A stretch of DNA of 64,000 nt from Azospirillum sp. B21 (GTDB lineage: Bacteria; Pseudomonadota; Alphaproteobacteria; Azospirillales; Azospirillaceae): positions 186,001 through 250,000 of the forward strand of contig NZ_VTTO01000003.1 in assembly GCF_008364825.1 (NCBI RefSeq), written 5' to 3'. Position numbers and translations under genes: made by a program. Each line of letters opens with the position of its first letter. Position 1 is the first letter of the stretch. Below the pieces are notes generated by a model. It was not told where the DNA came from. It ran no database searches and saw only the letters and a list, made by a program, of their open reading frames with translations. Of the stretch, positions 18,495 to 26,861 are shown one piece after another.

Positions 18495-19078
18495 TCCTGC
18501 CCCGCGAGCCGGGCGACATAGCGCGCCAGCATATCGATTTCGAGATTGACCGGATCGCCCTCCTTCAGCCCGCCGAACGTGGTGGCGGTCTGGGTGTGGG
18601 GGATGATGTTGACGCCGAAGCGGCTGCCGTCGACCTCGTTGACGGTCAGCGACACGCCGTCGATGGCGACCGAGCCCTTGGGCGCGATGTATTTGGCAAG
18701 ATTGGCCGGCGCCTCGAAGGTCAGGCGCAGCGATTCGCCTTCGGGGCGGATCGACAGCAGCCGGCCGACGCCGTCGACATGGCCGGACACGATATGCCCG
18801 CCCAGCTCGTCGCCGACCTTCAGCGCGCGTTCGAGGTTGATGCGCGTGCCGGGCTTCCACCCGCCGAGCGTCGTCTTCGACAGGGTTTCCCCCGACGCCT
18901 GGATGACGTATGTCCCCGGCCCCTTTTCGATGACCGTCAGACAGACGCCGTTGTGGGCGATGGACGCCCCGATCGCGATCGTCTCCGTGTCGAAGGCGGT
19001 CTCGATGGTGAACCGGGTGTCGCCCTGCCGCTCCACGGCCCGGACGCGCCCGACATCGGTGATGATTCCGGTGAACAT
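18491..19078 (-). CDS. ribE: Riboflavin synthase, alpha subunit
   Basis: A 195-residue enzyme that dismutates two lumazines to riboflavin. It starts with the invariant MFTGII, has two lumazine-binding repeats (about residues 1-97 and 98-195), each with a GxSxxxxGVxLT-type segment (IGASIAHNGVCLTV and PKGSVAIDGVSLTV) and the GGHIVSGHVDGVG linker. The start at 19078 is certain from MFTGII. It is coupled to ribBX and follows ribD by about 100 bases. Confidence 0.97.
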   Translation of the reverse strand: MFTGIITDVGRVRAVERQGDTRFTIETAFDTETIAIGASIAHNGVCLTVIEKGPGTYVIQASGETLSKTTLGGWKPGTRINLERALKVGDELGGHIVSGHVDGVGRLLSIRPEGESLRLTFEAPANLAKYIAPKGSVAIDGVSLTVNEVDGSRFGVNIIPHTQTATTFGGLKEGDPVNLEIDMLARYVARLAGQE

Positions 19079-19180
19079 GGCGGGGAATTTAGCAGGTTTC
19101 GCGGCCAGGGGAAGCGCGCGCGACACCGCAAGCAACGCAACGGTCTGTTGCGTGGCCTGGACCGGTGGCGAAACCGATCG

Positions 19181-20305
19181 TCAAGAAGCGATGCGGCGAT
19201 AGCTTTCGGCGAGATCGGCACCGGCATTGCGGACGGCGGTGCGCTCGAAGCGGGGCATCGCCGACAGTGCCTCGACTCCGAAGCTGGCGACCGCAGGCAA
19301 CCCGTCGCCGCCGATCAGAGATGCGGCGCGGAACCACTCCAGCCGGTCGACCAGCCCGGCGCCGAGCAGGGCGCCGGCCATCGCCGCGCCGCCCTCCACG
19401 AGGACGCGGGTGATGCCGCGGGCGGCGAGGGCGGCCATCGCGGCGGCGGGATCGACGCGGCCGTCCACGTCGGAGGTAACGGGGAGAACCTCCACGCCGA
19501 GCGCGGTCAACGCCTCCAGGCGCGCGGGGTCGGGGGTGGGGCCGGTGACGACCCAGGTCGGAATGCGCTTGGCGCCGGTGGCGAGCTTCGCCGTGGGGGG
19601 AAGGCGCAGGCGGCTGTCGACCACCACGCGTACCGGGCTACGGTCGCCGAGGCCGGGCAGGCGGCAGGTCAGTTCGGGATCGTCGGCCAACGCGGTGCCG
19701 ATGCCGACCAGGATCGCGTCATGGCCGGCGCGCAGCCGGTGGCCCCAGGCGCGGGCGGTCGGGCCGGTGATCCATTGCGACTCGCCGGTGCGGGTGGCGA
19801 TGCGACCGTCCAGCGTGCTGGCGACTTTCAGCGTGACCAGCGGGCGGCCCAGCGTGATGCGGTTGAAGAATCCCTCGTTGAGGGCAAGCGCCTCGGCCTC
19901 GCAGACGCCGGTGACCACCTCGATCCCGGCGTCGCGCAGACGGGCCAGCCCACCGCCGGCAACCCGCGGGTCCGGGTCCTGGCAGGCGACGACGACGCGC
20001 GCCACCTTCGCCTCCACCAGCGCCAGGGCGCAGGGCGGCGTCTTGCCATAGTGGTTGCAGGGTTCGAGCGTGACGTAAGCGGTGGCGCCCTCGGTCCCGC
20101 CGGGGAGGGTGCGGGCGCGGGCAAGTGCTTCCGTCTCGGCATGGGGACGACCACCGGGCTGGGTCCAGCCGCGGCCGATCACGGCGCGATCGCGGACCAG
20201 CACGCAGCCGACCGCCGGATTGGGCCATGTCCGCCCCAGCCCGCGCGCGGCGAGCGACAGGGCGGCTTGCATATGGCGCAGGTCGGTGTCGGGTGAAACG
20301 GGCAC
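19181..20305 (-). CDS. ribD: Bifunctional deaminase/reductase RibD
   Basis: A 374-residue two-domain enzyme of riboflavin synthesis. Residues 1-150 are the zinc cytidine-deaminase-like domain with HAETEAL and EPCNHYGKTPPC; residues 150-374 are the NADPH reductase domain (LVTLKVASTLDGRIA, SQWITG, RVLVEGGAAMAGALL). The start is GTG at 20305, 16 bases after the bamE stop; an ATG at 20272 is possible but would trim a segment usual in the family. First gene of the rib-nusB-thiL run. Confidence 0.96.
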   Translation of the reverse strand: MPVSPDTDLRHMQAALSLAARGLGRTWPNPAVGCVLVRDRAVIGRGWTQPGGRPHAETEALARARTLPGGTEGATAYVTLEPCNHYGKTPPCALALVEAKVARVVVACQDPDPRVAGGGLARLRDAGIEVVTGVCEAEALALNEGFFNRITLGRPLVTLKVASTLDGRIATRTGESQWITGPTARAWGHRLRAGHDAILVGIGTALADDPELTCRLPGLGDRSPVRVVVDSRLRLPPTAKLATGAKRIPTWVVTGPTPDPARLEALTALGVEVLPVTSDVDGRVDPAAAMAALAARGITRVLVEGGAAMAGALLGAGLVDRLEWFRAASLIGGDGLPAVASFGVEALSAMPRFERTAVRNAGADLAESYRRIAS

Positions 20306-20321
20306 GGTAACAGTCAGGCGA

Positions 20322-20816
20322 TCAGCTGCCGGGGCCCTTGCCCTTGGCGTCCTTGGCCGAGAATCGGCCGACGTTGCCCATCATCTGTTCCAGGAAGCCC
20401 ATCTCACGGCCGGCGGTGGGCGTCGAGCGTTCGACGAGATCGATGTCCTGGCCGTTCGACTTGTCCAGCGTCTTGATCTCGCGCAGGATGCCGGCATCGT
20501 CGAAGCGGGCGATGACGACGCGGCGCTCCGTCACCTCCGGCTCGAAGAAGGCGGTCTTTTCGGTCTTCTGGCCGATGTAGTACCAGACATTCTGATCGAA
20601 GGTGCCCACCGAGGTCGGCGTGCCCAGAACGGCGGCGACGTCGTCGCGCCGGCTCTGGCCCGGCTGCAGCTCTGCCACCAGCTGCGGGTCCGTCAGGTTG
20701 CCGCGGGTGGCGACGACGGGAGAACAGCCGGTCGCGGCGAGGCCGGCGAACAGGACGCTTCCCAGAAGGGCGGTGCGAATGACGGCGCGCGGGGCGGAAA
20801 AGTTCGATCTGGTCAT
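20322..20816 (-). CDS. bamE: Outer-membrane assembly lipoprotein BamE (SmpA/OmlA)
   Basis: A 164-residue lipoprotein. A signal peptide ends in an AATGC lipobox near residue 31, so the mature Cys would be lipidated and sorted to the outer membrane. The BamE core follows: QPGQSRRDDVAAVLGTPTSVGTFDQNVWYYIGQ, then a strand ERRVVIARFDDAGILREI. It belongs to the BAM complex that inserts outer-membrane proteins. The C-terminal 40 residues are less conserved. I start at the ATG at 20816. It is divergent from the bc1 chaperone gene and lies just upstream of ribD. Confidence 0.92.
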   Translation of the reverse strand: MTRSNFSAPRAVIRTALLGSVLFAGLAATGCSPVVATRGNLTDPQLVAELQPGQSRRDDVAAVLGTPTSVGTFDQNVWYYIGQKTEKTAFFEPEVTERRVVIARFDDAGILREIKTLDKSNGQDIDLVERSTPTAGREMGFLEQMMGNVGRFSAKDAKGKGPGS

Positions 20817-20948
20817 GGTGCTCGGGCTATGATGGAGCCGGCGGGGCATAGGACTGCCCGCTGGCGCGGATAGTCGCTAAGGCGGGACAATCGCACCGGG
20901 CGCTTCGCCCTGTCAACGAGACTCCGAATCGGGGAAGGGCTGCCGTTC

Positions 20949-21530
20949 GTGTCTGAGAGCTTCATGGATCGCCTGCTGGGTCCTCTGCTGAATGGCCTGG
21001 GTGGCGGCGCGCGCGCCCGCAATGCCGAGGCGGTGGGCGGGCTGTTCACCGGCATCGTCGCCCAGGCCCGCCAACCGGGCTTCTATGCCGGGCTCGGCGT
21101 GCCCGATACGCTGGACGGCCGGTTCGAAATGGTGGCGCTGCATCTGTTCCTGGTCATGCGCCGGCTGAAGGGGCAGGGGGCGGCGGCGGCCAAGCTGTCG
21201 CAGCGCCTCTACGAGACCATGGTCGACGATTTCGAGAAGTCGATCATGGAGTTGGGGGCCGGCGACAGCGGCATCGCCCGGCGCGTGAAGACGATGGCGC
21301 GCGGGATGGCCGGGCGAATCCGCGCCTATGACGAGTCGCTGGCCGAATCCGACGACGGCCGGCTGGAAGTGGCGCTGGACAACAACCTGTACGGCACGGT
21401 CGATCCGGTGCCGGACGGGGCGCTTCCCGCCATGGCCGCCTATGTGCGTGCCTGTGCCGCGGCGCTCGATGCCCAGCCGCTGGAGTCGCTGATGCGAGGC
21501 GAGCTGCGCTTCGCCCCTGCTCCCGCCTGA
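20949..21530 (+). CDS. Ubiquinol-cytochrome c chaperone family protein
   Basis: A 193-residue protein of the CBP3/UQCC1-like family, which helps assemble cytochrome b of the bc1 complex. Typical features are the YAGLGVPDTLDGRFEMVALHLFLVMRRLK segment and a second helical block with LYETMVDDFEKSIMELGAGD and RRVKTMARGMAGRIRAYDE. GTG start at 20949 with GGGAAGGG upstream; an ATG five codons later is an alternative. Between divergent bamE and yceD, a conserved alphaproteobacterial neighbourhood. Confidence 0.92.
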   Translation: MSESFMDRLLGPLLNGLGGGARARNAEAVGGLFTGIVAQARQPGFYAGLGVPDTLDGRFEMVALHLFLVMRRLKGQGAAAAKLSQRLYETMVDDFEKSIMELGAGDSGIARRVKTMARGMAGRIRAYDESLAESDDGRLEVALDNNLYGTVDPVPDGALPAMAAYVRACAAALDAQPLESLMRGELRFAPAPA

Positions 21531-21689
21531 GGGCACACTATATATACTGCGCCTGATGGGCCGTGGGCATCGCAGAGGGCTTGCCTTTCGCGGCCGGCGG
21601 CTGCATGTGACTCAGGCGCGGGCGGGCGCCTGTTGTTCCCGCCCGTCCGTTTCGACCGCCGCCTTGGTTTCATCGGAGAGTCTTTCGCC

Positions 21690-22277
21690 ATGAGTCCTGT
21701 GAACGGTGCCCTGCCGGCCCCGGAATTCTCGCGCATCGTCAATGCCGACGCGGTGCGCCGCGCCGACGTGACCGAGACCATCGAGGCGACGGAGAAGGAA
21801 CGCCGCGCGCTCGCCGAGCGGCTGGAGCTGGAGGCGATCGGCAGCCTGACCGCCACGGTGAAGCTGCGCGCGGTGCGCGGCGGCCAGATGATCCGCGTGT
21901 CCGGCAAGCTGGAGGCCGATGTGGTCCAGACCTGCGTCGTCACGCTGGAACCGGTGCCGGCCCATGTCAGCGAGAGCTTCGAGGCGCTGTTCGCCCCGTC
22001 CTCCATGGTCGAGGACCAGGGGCTGGAGATCGATTTCGACCCCTCTTTGTCGGACGAGGACATCCCCGAGCCGATGGAGAACAACCGAATCGACATCGGC
22101 GAGCTGACCGCGCAGCACCTGTCGCTGGGCCTCGACCCCTATCCGCATGCCGAGGGCGTGGAATTCGAGGGCTATGACGAGGGTGTTGAAGGGGATCACG
22201 CCGAAGAAGAGGTGGCGGAGGAGCCGGAAAAGCCCAACCCGTTCGCCGTTCTGCAACAATTGAAGCAGCAGAAGTAA
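21690..22277 (+). CDS. yceD: DUF177 (YceD) protein
   Basis: A 195-residue member of the DUF177/YceD family, nearly always next to rpmF; in E. coli the corresponding gene is linked to 23S rRNA metabolism. The core includes LTATVKLRAVRGGQMIRVSGKLEADVVQTCVVTLEPVPAHVSE, where one cysteine is kept (the family often has C-V-V-T-L-E-P). An acidic tail (EEEVAEEPEKPNPFAVLQQLKQ) closes the protein with the conserved NPFAVL motif. It starts the yceD-rpmF-plsX-fabH-ihfA-merR run. Confidence 0.93.
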   Translation: MSPVNGALPAPEFSRIVNADAVRRADVTETIEATEKERRALAERLELEAIGSLTATVKLRAVRGGQMIRVSGKLEADVVQTCVVTLEPVPAHVSESFEALFAPSSMVEDQGLEIDFDPSLSDEDIPEPMENNRIDIGELTAQHLSLGLDPYPHAEGVEFEGYDEGVEGDHAEEEVAEEPEKPNPFAVLQQLKQQK

Positions 22278-22285
22278 CTGCGGTC

Positions 22286-22313
22286 TTGCGTCCCCCGCGG
22301 TTCCTTGTATAAG
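22286..22313 (+). promoter_or_regulatory. Possible sigma-70 promoter for rpmF
   Basis: TTGCGT at 22286-22291 and TATAAG at 22308-22313 are separated by 16 bases, close to the housekeeping consensus. This is just after the yceD stop and 155 bases before rpmF, which would give a leader of about 150 bases containing the hairpin at 22419-22442. Confidence 0.4.
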
Positions 22314-22418
22314 GGCCGGCGTTTCCACCCCCTCCAATGAGCGGCGCGGGGTTGCGAAATGGGGGTTGTTCGGGCTTGCCCTTTGGGGGCATTTGCCTTA
22401 TTGAATGCCGCTCGCGCT

Positions 22419-22442
22419 GGGCGGCCCCTGTTCGGGCCGCCC
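22419..22442 (+). promoter_or_regulatory. Stem-loop in the rpmF leader
   Basis: A perfect 9-bp GC stem (22419-22427 with 22434-22442) with a 6-base loop is followed by TTT and ends 25 bases before the rpmF ATG. It could be an attenuator-like terminator, an mRNA-stability hairpin or a processing site. I cannot tell which. Confidence 0.45.
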
Positions 22443-22467
22443 TTTCCAATGAAGAGAGTTTACGGTC

Positions 22468-22656
22468 ATGGCTGTTCCGAAGAAGAAGACCTCCAAGTCG
22501 CGGCGCAACATGCGGCGTTCGCACCACGCTCTGCCGACCTCGGCCTACAACGAGTGCCCGAGCTGCGGTGAGCTGAAGCGTCCGCACCACGTCTGCGGGT
22601 CTTGCGGCCAGTACGACCAGCGCGAAGTGGTTCAGAGCGGCACCGCGGCCGCTTGA
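22468..22656 (+). CDS. rpmF: 50S ribosomal protein bL32
   Basis: A 62-residue ribosomal protein. It begins [21 protein letters not shown], the invariant bL32 start, and carries a zinc-finger pair CPSC (residues 30-33) and CGSCGQY (43-49), so it is the C+ zinc-binding form. GAAGAGAG lies upstream of the ATG. Position between yceD and plsX is the standard one. Confidence 0.98.
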   Translation: MAVPKKKTSKSRRNMRRSHHALPTSAYNECPSCGELKRPHHVCGSCGQYDQREVVQSGTAAA

Positions 22657-22738
22657 TCCCGATCGCGTTGTCTGAGGTCCCGATGTTCAGGGGCGTACTT
22701 CGCCCCTGCCGGGGTCCTAGCCGGGGAGCCTGTTCGCG

Positions 22739-23791
22739 GTGAGCCAGCGCATGACCATCGCCCTGGATGCCATGGGTGGCGATCTCGGTCCCGACATGGT
22801 CATTGCCGGGGCGGAGATCGCGCGGGAGCGCCATCCCGATGTGCGCTTTCTGCTGTATGGCGACCGGGAGCGTATCGAACCGCTGCTGAACCAGCGGCCC
22901 GCGTTGAAAGCTGTGGCGGAGATCCGCCATACCGCCGACTTCGTGGCCGGGGACGCCAAGCCCGCAGTGGCGCTGCGCGCCGGACGCCAGTCCAGCATGA
23001 GGCTTGCCATCGACGCCGTGGCGTCGGGCGAGGCCGCCTGCGTGGTCTCGGCCGGCAACACCGGCGCCCTGATGGCAATGGCGAAGTTCGTGCTGAAGAC
23101 GCTGCCGGGCATCGACCGGCCGGCGATGGCTTCCTTCTTCCCGACGCAACGGGGCGAGAGCGTGATGCTGGACCTCGGCGCCAACGCCGAATGCCAGCCG
23201 GAAAACCTCGTCCAGTTCGCCGTGATGGGTGCCGTCTTCGCGCGCGCCATCCTGGGCCTGCCGGAGCCATCGATCGGCGTGCTGAACATCGGCTCGGAAG
23301 ACATGAAGGGCAACGAGGTGGTGCGTGCCGCGGCGGCCAGCCTGCGCGACATGCCGCTGCCCGGCCGCTTCCACGGCTTCGTCGAAGGCACCGACATCGG
23401 GCTGGGCACGGTGGACGTCATCGTCACCGACGGTTTCACCGGCAATGTCGCGCTGAAGACGGCGGAGGGGACGGCCAAGCTGTTCTCCGAGTTCCTGCGC
23501 CGCACCTTCGCGACATCCTTCCTGGCACGGATCGGCTATCTGCTGGCACGCGGCGCCTTCAAGCGCTTCCGCGAGCGGATCGACCCGCGGCGCTACAACG
23601 GCGCGATGTTCCTGGGCCTGCGCGGCGTCTGCGTGAAGAGCCATGGCGGCACCGACCCGGTCGGATTCGCCAATGCCGTCGCGGTCGCCATCAATCTGGC
23701 GACTCACGGTTTCAACGAGCGCATCAAGGAAGAGATGGGGCGCATAGCCGACGCGAACCCTCTTCCCGACACGAAGGCGGCGGCGGGCTGA
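22739..23791 (+). CDS. plsX: Phosphate acyltransferase PlsX
   Basis: A 350-residue enzyme converting acyl-ACP to acyl-phosphate for phospholipid synthesis. It opens TIALDAMGGDLGPDMVIAG, the family start, and has ACVVSAGNTGALMA, VMLDLGANAE, EDMKGNEVVR, GFVEGTDIGLGTVDVIVTDGFTGN and LLGLRGVCVKSHGG-like segments. GTG at 22739 has GGGGAG upstream; the in-frame ATG at 22751 has none, so I prefer GTG. fabH follows after three bases. Confidence 0.96.
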   Translation: MSQRMTIALDAMGGDLGPDMVIAGAEIARERHPDVRFLLYGDRERIEPLLNQRPALKAVAEIRHTADFVAGDAKPAVALRAGRQSSMRLAIDAVASGEAACVVSAGNTGALMAMAKFVLKTLPGIDRPAMASFFPTQRGESVMLDLGANAECQPENLVQFAVMGAVFARAILGLPEPSIGVLNIGSEDMKGNEVVRAAAASLRDMPLPGRFHGFVEGTDIGLGTVDVIVTDGFTGNVALKTAEGTAKLFSEFLRRTFATSFLARIGYLLARGAFKRFRERIDPRRYNGAMFLGLRGVCVKSHGGTDPVGFANAVAVAINLATHGFNERIKEEMGRIADANPLPDTKAAAG

Positions 23792-23794
23792 ACC

Positions 23795-24766
23795 ATGGTC
23801 ATGCGTTCCCGAGTTCTTGGTTGCGGTACCTTCCTGCCGGCCAACATCGTCACCAACCAGGATCTGGAACAGCGGGTCGACACGTCGGACGAGTGGATCG
23901 TCCAGCGCACCGGCATCAAGTCGCGCCACATCGCGGCGGAGGGGGAGAAGACCTCCGATCTCGCAATCGCCGCGGCTATGCGCGCGCTGGAACATGCCGG
24001 CGTGCCGGGCGATAGCATCGACTGCATCATCCTGGCCACCACCACCCCGGACAACACCTTCCCGGCAACGGCGACCAAGGTGCAGGCGGCGCTGGGGACC
24101 AAGGGCTTTGCCATGGACATCCAGGCGGTCTGCGCCGGGTTCGTCTATGCCATGGCGGTCGCCGACAATTTCCTGCGCAACGGTCAGGCGCGCCGCGCCC
24201 TGGTGATCGGGGCGGAGACCTTCTCCCGCCTGCTGGACTGGAACGACCGCACCACCTGCGTGCTGTTCGGCGACGGCGCCGGTGCCATCGTGCTGGAGGC
24301 CTATGAGGCCAAGGGCGATTCGACGGATCGCGGCGTGCTGTCCACCCATCTGCATTCCGACGGCAGCCAGTACGACCTGCTCTATGTCGACGGCGGCGCG
24401 TCCTCGACCGGCACCATCGGCCATGTCCGCATGCATGGGCAGGAGATCTTCCGCCATGCCGTCTCCAAGCTGTCGGCGGTGGTGGAGGAGGCTTTGGTCG
24501 CCAACGGTCTGGAGTCCACCGACATCGACTGGATGGTTCCGCACCAGGCGAACCGGCGCATCATCGACGGGCTGGCCCGCAAGATGAAGCTGTCGCCGGA
24601 AAAGGTCGTGCTGACGGTGGACCGCCACGGCAACACGTCGGCTGCGTCGATCCCGCTGGCGCTGGGTGAGGCGGTGGCCGATGGCCGGGTCAAGCGCGGC
24701 GACCTGATCCTGATGGAAGCCATCGGCGGCGGCCTGACCTGGGGTTCTGCGCTGATCCGCTGGTAA
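23795..24766 (+). CDS. fabH: 3-oxoacyl-ACP synthase III
   Basis: A 323-residue condensing enzyme that starts fatty-acid chains from acetyl-CoA and malonyl-ACP. The catalytic triad is visible: Cys in DIQAVCAGF (near residue 113), His in [11 protein letters not shown] (near 249), Asn in [10 protein letters not shown] (near 279). Length and order are standard. Three bases after plsX, so translationally linked; ihfA follows about 150 bases downstream. Confidence 0.97.
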   Translation: MVMRSRVLGCGTFLPANIVTNQDLEQRVDTSDEWIVQRTGIKSRHIAAEGEKTSDLAIAAAMRALEHAGVPGDSIDCIILATTTPDNTFPATATKVQAALGTKGFAMDIQAVCAGFVYAMAVADNFLRNGQARRALVIGAETFSRLLDWNDRTTCVLFGDGAGAIVLEAYEAKGDSTDRGVLSTHLHSDGSQYDLLYVDGGASSTGTIGHVRMHGQEIFRHAVSKLSAVVEEALVANGLESTDIDWMVPHQANRRIIDGLARKMKLSPEKVVLTVDRHGNTSAASIPLALGEAVADGRVKRGDLILMEAIGGGLTWGSALIRW

Positions 24767-24917
24767 GCGGTCCCTCCTTTTCCGCGCCTGCTTCAATGCT
24801 GCACCGCACGCCCGGCCCGGCTTCGGCCGGGCTGTATGCTGCTGCCAAGCTTTTGAATTGACGGACCTTCTTTCCCCGGATTACCGTCTTCGCAATGGTT
24901 GCGGGGGAGGTCGAACC

Positions 24918-25250
24918 ATGTCTCAGAACACCGTCACACGCGCCCAATTGAGCGAGGCCGTCTACCAGGAAGTCGGTCTTTCGCGCAACGAATCGGCCGA
25001 TTTGGTCGAAACCGTCCTGGACGAGATTTCCGACGCGCTCGCCCGGGGGGAGATGGTGAAGATATCCTCCTTCGGCAGTTTCCAGGTTCGCCAGAAGGGC
25101 GAGCGAGTCGGCCGGAATCCCAAGACCGGGGAAGAGGTGCCGATCCTGCCGCGGCGGGTGCTGGTCTTCCGTGCCAGCCATGTGCTGAAGAACCGCATCA
25201 ACGATGTCCAGGAGGGTGGGGCGCCGACGCCCGCGCGGGCTCTCTCCTGA
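24918..25250 (+). CDS. ihfA: Integration host factor alpha subunit
   Basis: A 110-residue DNA-bending protein of the HU/IHF family. The dimer core ([27 protein letters not shown]) and the DNA-arm segment [40 protein letters not shown] are typical of IHF alpha. It helps shape promoters, origins and recombination complexes. The ATG at 24918 has GGGGGAGG upstream. Linked with fabH and the merR-like gene in most alphaproteobacteria. Confidence 0.96.
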   Translation: MSQNTVTRAQLSEAVYQEVGLSRNESADLVETVLDEISDALARGEMVKISSFGSFQVRQKGERVGRNPKTGEEVPILPRRVLVFRASHVLKNRINDVQEGGAPTPARALS

Positions 25251-25368
25251 CGCCGGCCGTCTGTTATGACGCCGCTTTCAGTGGAATGGGCACCGGGTCC
25301 AACGCCGTGCCGTGCCTGTTGGTGGATCTTCGCATCCGGTCACTGCCGGGTGGCGGCCTGATCCCGTC

Positions 25369-25854
25369 ATGAAATCCGCCACGGCCTACCGCACCATCAG
25401 CGAGGTGTCGACCGACCTGAACGTGCCCCAGCATGTGCTGCGTTTCTGGGAGACGAAGTTCCCCCAGATCCGCCCGCTGAAGCGTGGCGCCGGCCGGCGC
25501 TATTACCGGCCGGAGGATGTGGAGCTTCTGCGCCGCATCCAGGCGCTGCTGTATGAGGACCGCTATACAATCAAGGGCGTGCAGCGCCTGCTGAAGGAAG
25601 GGCGCATGTCCGACCCGACGCCGCCGTTGCCCGAGGATGCCGATGAGCCCGGCGAGTCCGGCGGCGGACCGGAGGGTGGGGGCACGTTCGATGACGGCAT
25701 TGAGGGTGGCGGCGTGGATGACGGGCCGGACTATGGGACGCAGCCGCCTTTGTCCGCCGCCTTGCGGCACGAGATCACCATGGTGGTGGACGAGCTGAAA
25801 TCGCTGCGGTCGGTGCTGTCGCGCCTGTCCGAAATTGGGGACAAAAAAAGCTGA
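25369..25854 (+). CDS. MerR-family transcriptional regulator
   Basis: A 161-residue regulator. The N-terminal winged helix ([58 protein letters not shown]) is a full MerR DNA-binding domain. A glycine/aspartate-rich linker (about residues 80-125) and a short C-terminal helix ([23 protein letters not shown]) for dimerisation follow. No cysteines for metal binding, so it is not a metal sensor; this branch, next to ihfA, is conserved with unknown ligand. Overlaps no gene; tRNA-Pro is 95 bases downstream. Confidence 0.9.
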   Translation: MKSATAYRTISEVSTDLNVPQHVLRFWETKFPQIRPLKRGAGRRYYRPEDVELLRRIQALLYEDRYTIKGVQRLLKEGRMSDPTPPLPEDADEPGESGGGPEGGGTFDDGIEGGGVDDGPDYGTQPPLSAALRHEITMVVDELKSLRSVLSRLSEIGDKKS

Positions 25855-25948
25855 AAAAGCATCACGGGAGATGTTGCATCGGCAAAAGTCCGCGGCTATA
25901 GTCCCGTTCCCTTCTGGAGCCAAGCCGCAAGCACTGCGGTGAAGTTGA

Positions 25949-26025
25949 CGGAGCGTAGCGCAGCCTGGTAGCGCATCAGACTGGGGGTCTGGGGGTCGCA
26001 GGTTCGAATCCTGTCGCTCCGACCA
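25949..26025 (+). tRNA. tRNA-Pro (anticodon GGG)
   Basis: A complete cloverleaf can be drawn: acceptor CGGAGCG with CGCTCCG, D arm with GCGC...GCGC, a 5-bp anticodon stem enclosing loop CTGGGGG with anticodon GGG, TTCGAAT T-loop, and an encoded CCA end. The GGG anticodon reads proline CCC/CCU codons. Confidence 0.95.
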
Positions 26026-26044
26026 GTTCCGGAAGGAAGAAGAA

Positions 26045-26076
26045 GCCTCGAAGTCCTTGGACTTCGAGGCTTTTTT
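26045..26076 (+). terminator. Terminator after tRNA-Pro
   Basis: A 12-bp inverted repeat (26045-26056 with 26059-26070) followed by six T residues, 20 bases beyond the tRNA CCA end. Confidence 0.9.
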
Positions 26077-26189
26077 ATTGCGCGCGATTTGCCCTGTCTC
26101 CAGAGCCGACCGGTGGTGGTGCGGTGCGCCATGCGCCAATAACATTGCGCACAATCAAATTGCACATGGCTAAATACATTGCGCGCAAT
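26077..26189. promoter_or_regulatory. Cluster of three OhrR-operator-like palindromes upstream of ohr
   Basis: Three 12-base sites match or nearly match ATTGCGCGCAAT: 26077-26088 (one mismatch), 26144-26155 (one mismatch) and 26178-26189 (perfect palindrome). The latter two are centred 34 bases apart. They lie ahead of ohr, and a fourth near match (26778-26789) lies between ohr and ohrR. The simplest reading is binding sites for the peroxide-sensing regulator encoded at 26862. Confidence 0.6.
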
Positions 26190-26286
26190 ATGATTGTGAG
26201 CGATGTTTGTCCTCACGAGATCAACGGCGGTTCCTCCAGCCGCCCCAGCAATCAAACCCCGATATCCAATGCAAGGAGAGCACACC

Positions 26287-26706
26287 ATGAAAACCCTGTA
26301 TTCGACGAAGGTGTCCGCCACCGGTGGCCGTGACGGCAAGGCCGTCAGCGAGGACGGGCTGCTGTCGGTCGCGCTGGCCGCACCGAAGGAGTTGGGCGGG
26401 CAGGGCGGGGCCACCAACCCCGAGCAGTTGTTCGCCGCCGGCTATTCCGCCTGCTTCATCGGCGCCATCAAGTTTGTCGGCAACCGCGACAAGATCGCCG
26501 TTCCGGCCGACCTGTCGGTGACGGCCACGGTGGGCATTGGTGCCCGCGACGACGGCGAGGGCTTTGGCCTGACGGTGGATTTCGTCGTGTCGCTGCCGGG
26601 CATGGATAAGGCCGCGGCGGAGGACCTGCTGGCCCGCGCCCACAAGGTCTGCCCCTACAGCCATGCCACCAAGGGCAACATCCCGGTCACCACGACGGTT
26701 GCCTGA
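26287..26706 (+). CDS. ohr: Organic hydroperoxide resistance protein Ohr
   Basis: A 139-residue thiol peroxidase of the OsmC/Ohr family. The two redox cysteines are in GYSACFIGA (near residue 58) and KVCPYSHATKGN (near 121); the arginine-bearing start (MKTLYSTKVSATGGRDG) is typical of Ohr rather than OsmC. It reduces organic and lipid hydroperoxides in the cytoplasm using lipoyl partners. AAGGAGAG is close upstream of the ATG. Regulated most likely by the adjacent MarR-type protein through the palindromes described. Confidence 0.95.
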   Translation: MKTLYSTKVSATGGRDGKAVSEDGLLSVALAAPKELGGQGGATNPEQLFAAGYSACFIGAIKFVGNRDKIAVPADLSVTATVGIGARDDGEGFGLTVDFVVSLPGMDKAAAEDLLARAHKVCPYSHATKGNIPVTTTVA

Positions 26707-26777
26707 GGCGCTTGCCCAAGGTTGTTCATAGGGTGATTGCCTGAAGCGAAACGCCTTCAGGATTGCGCCGCCGGGCT

Positions 26778-26789
26778 GTTGCGCGCGAT
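26778..26789. promoter_or_regulatory. OhrR-operator-like site before ohrR
   Basis: GTTGCGCGCGAT differs from ATTGCGCGCAAT at two positions and lies 73 bases before the ohrR start, suggesting autoregulation. Confidence 0.45.
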
Positions 26790-26861
26790 TGTGCCGAATG
26801 CATGATCGACCGGCGCGCCGCAGCCCGGCGGTGCGCGCCGTTTTGAAGGTTCCACAAAGCC

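Noticed and set aside
20817..20948. FMN riboswitch for riboflavin genes
   Set aside because: No conserved FMN-element segments upstream of bamE/ribD; the region is short and GC-rich.
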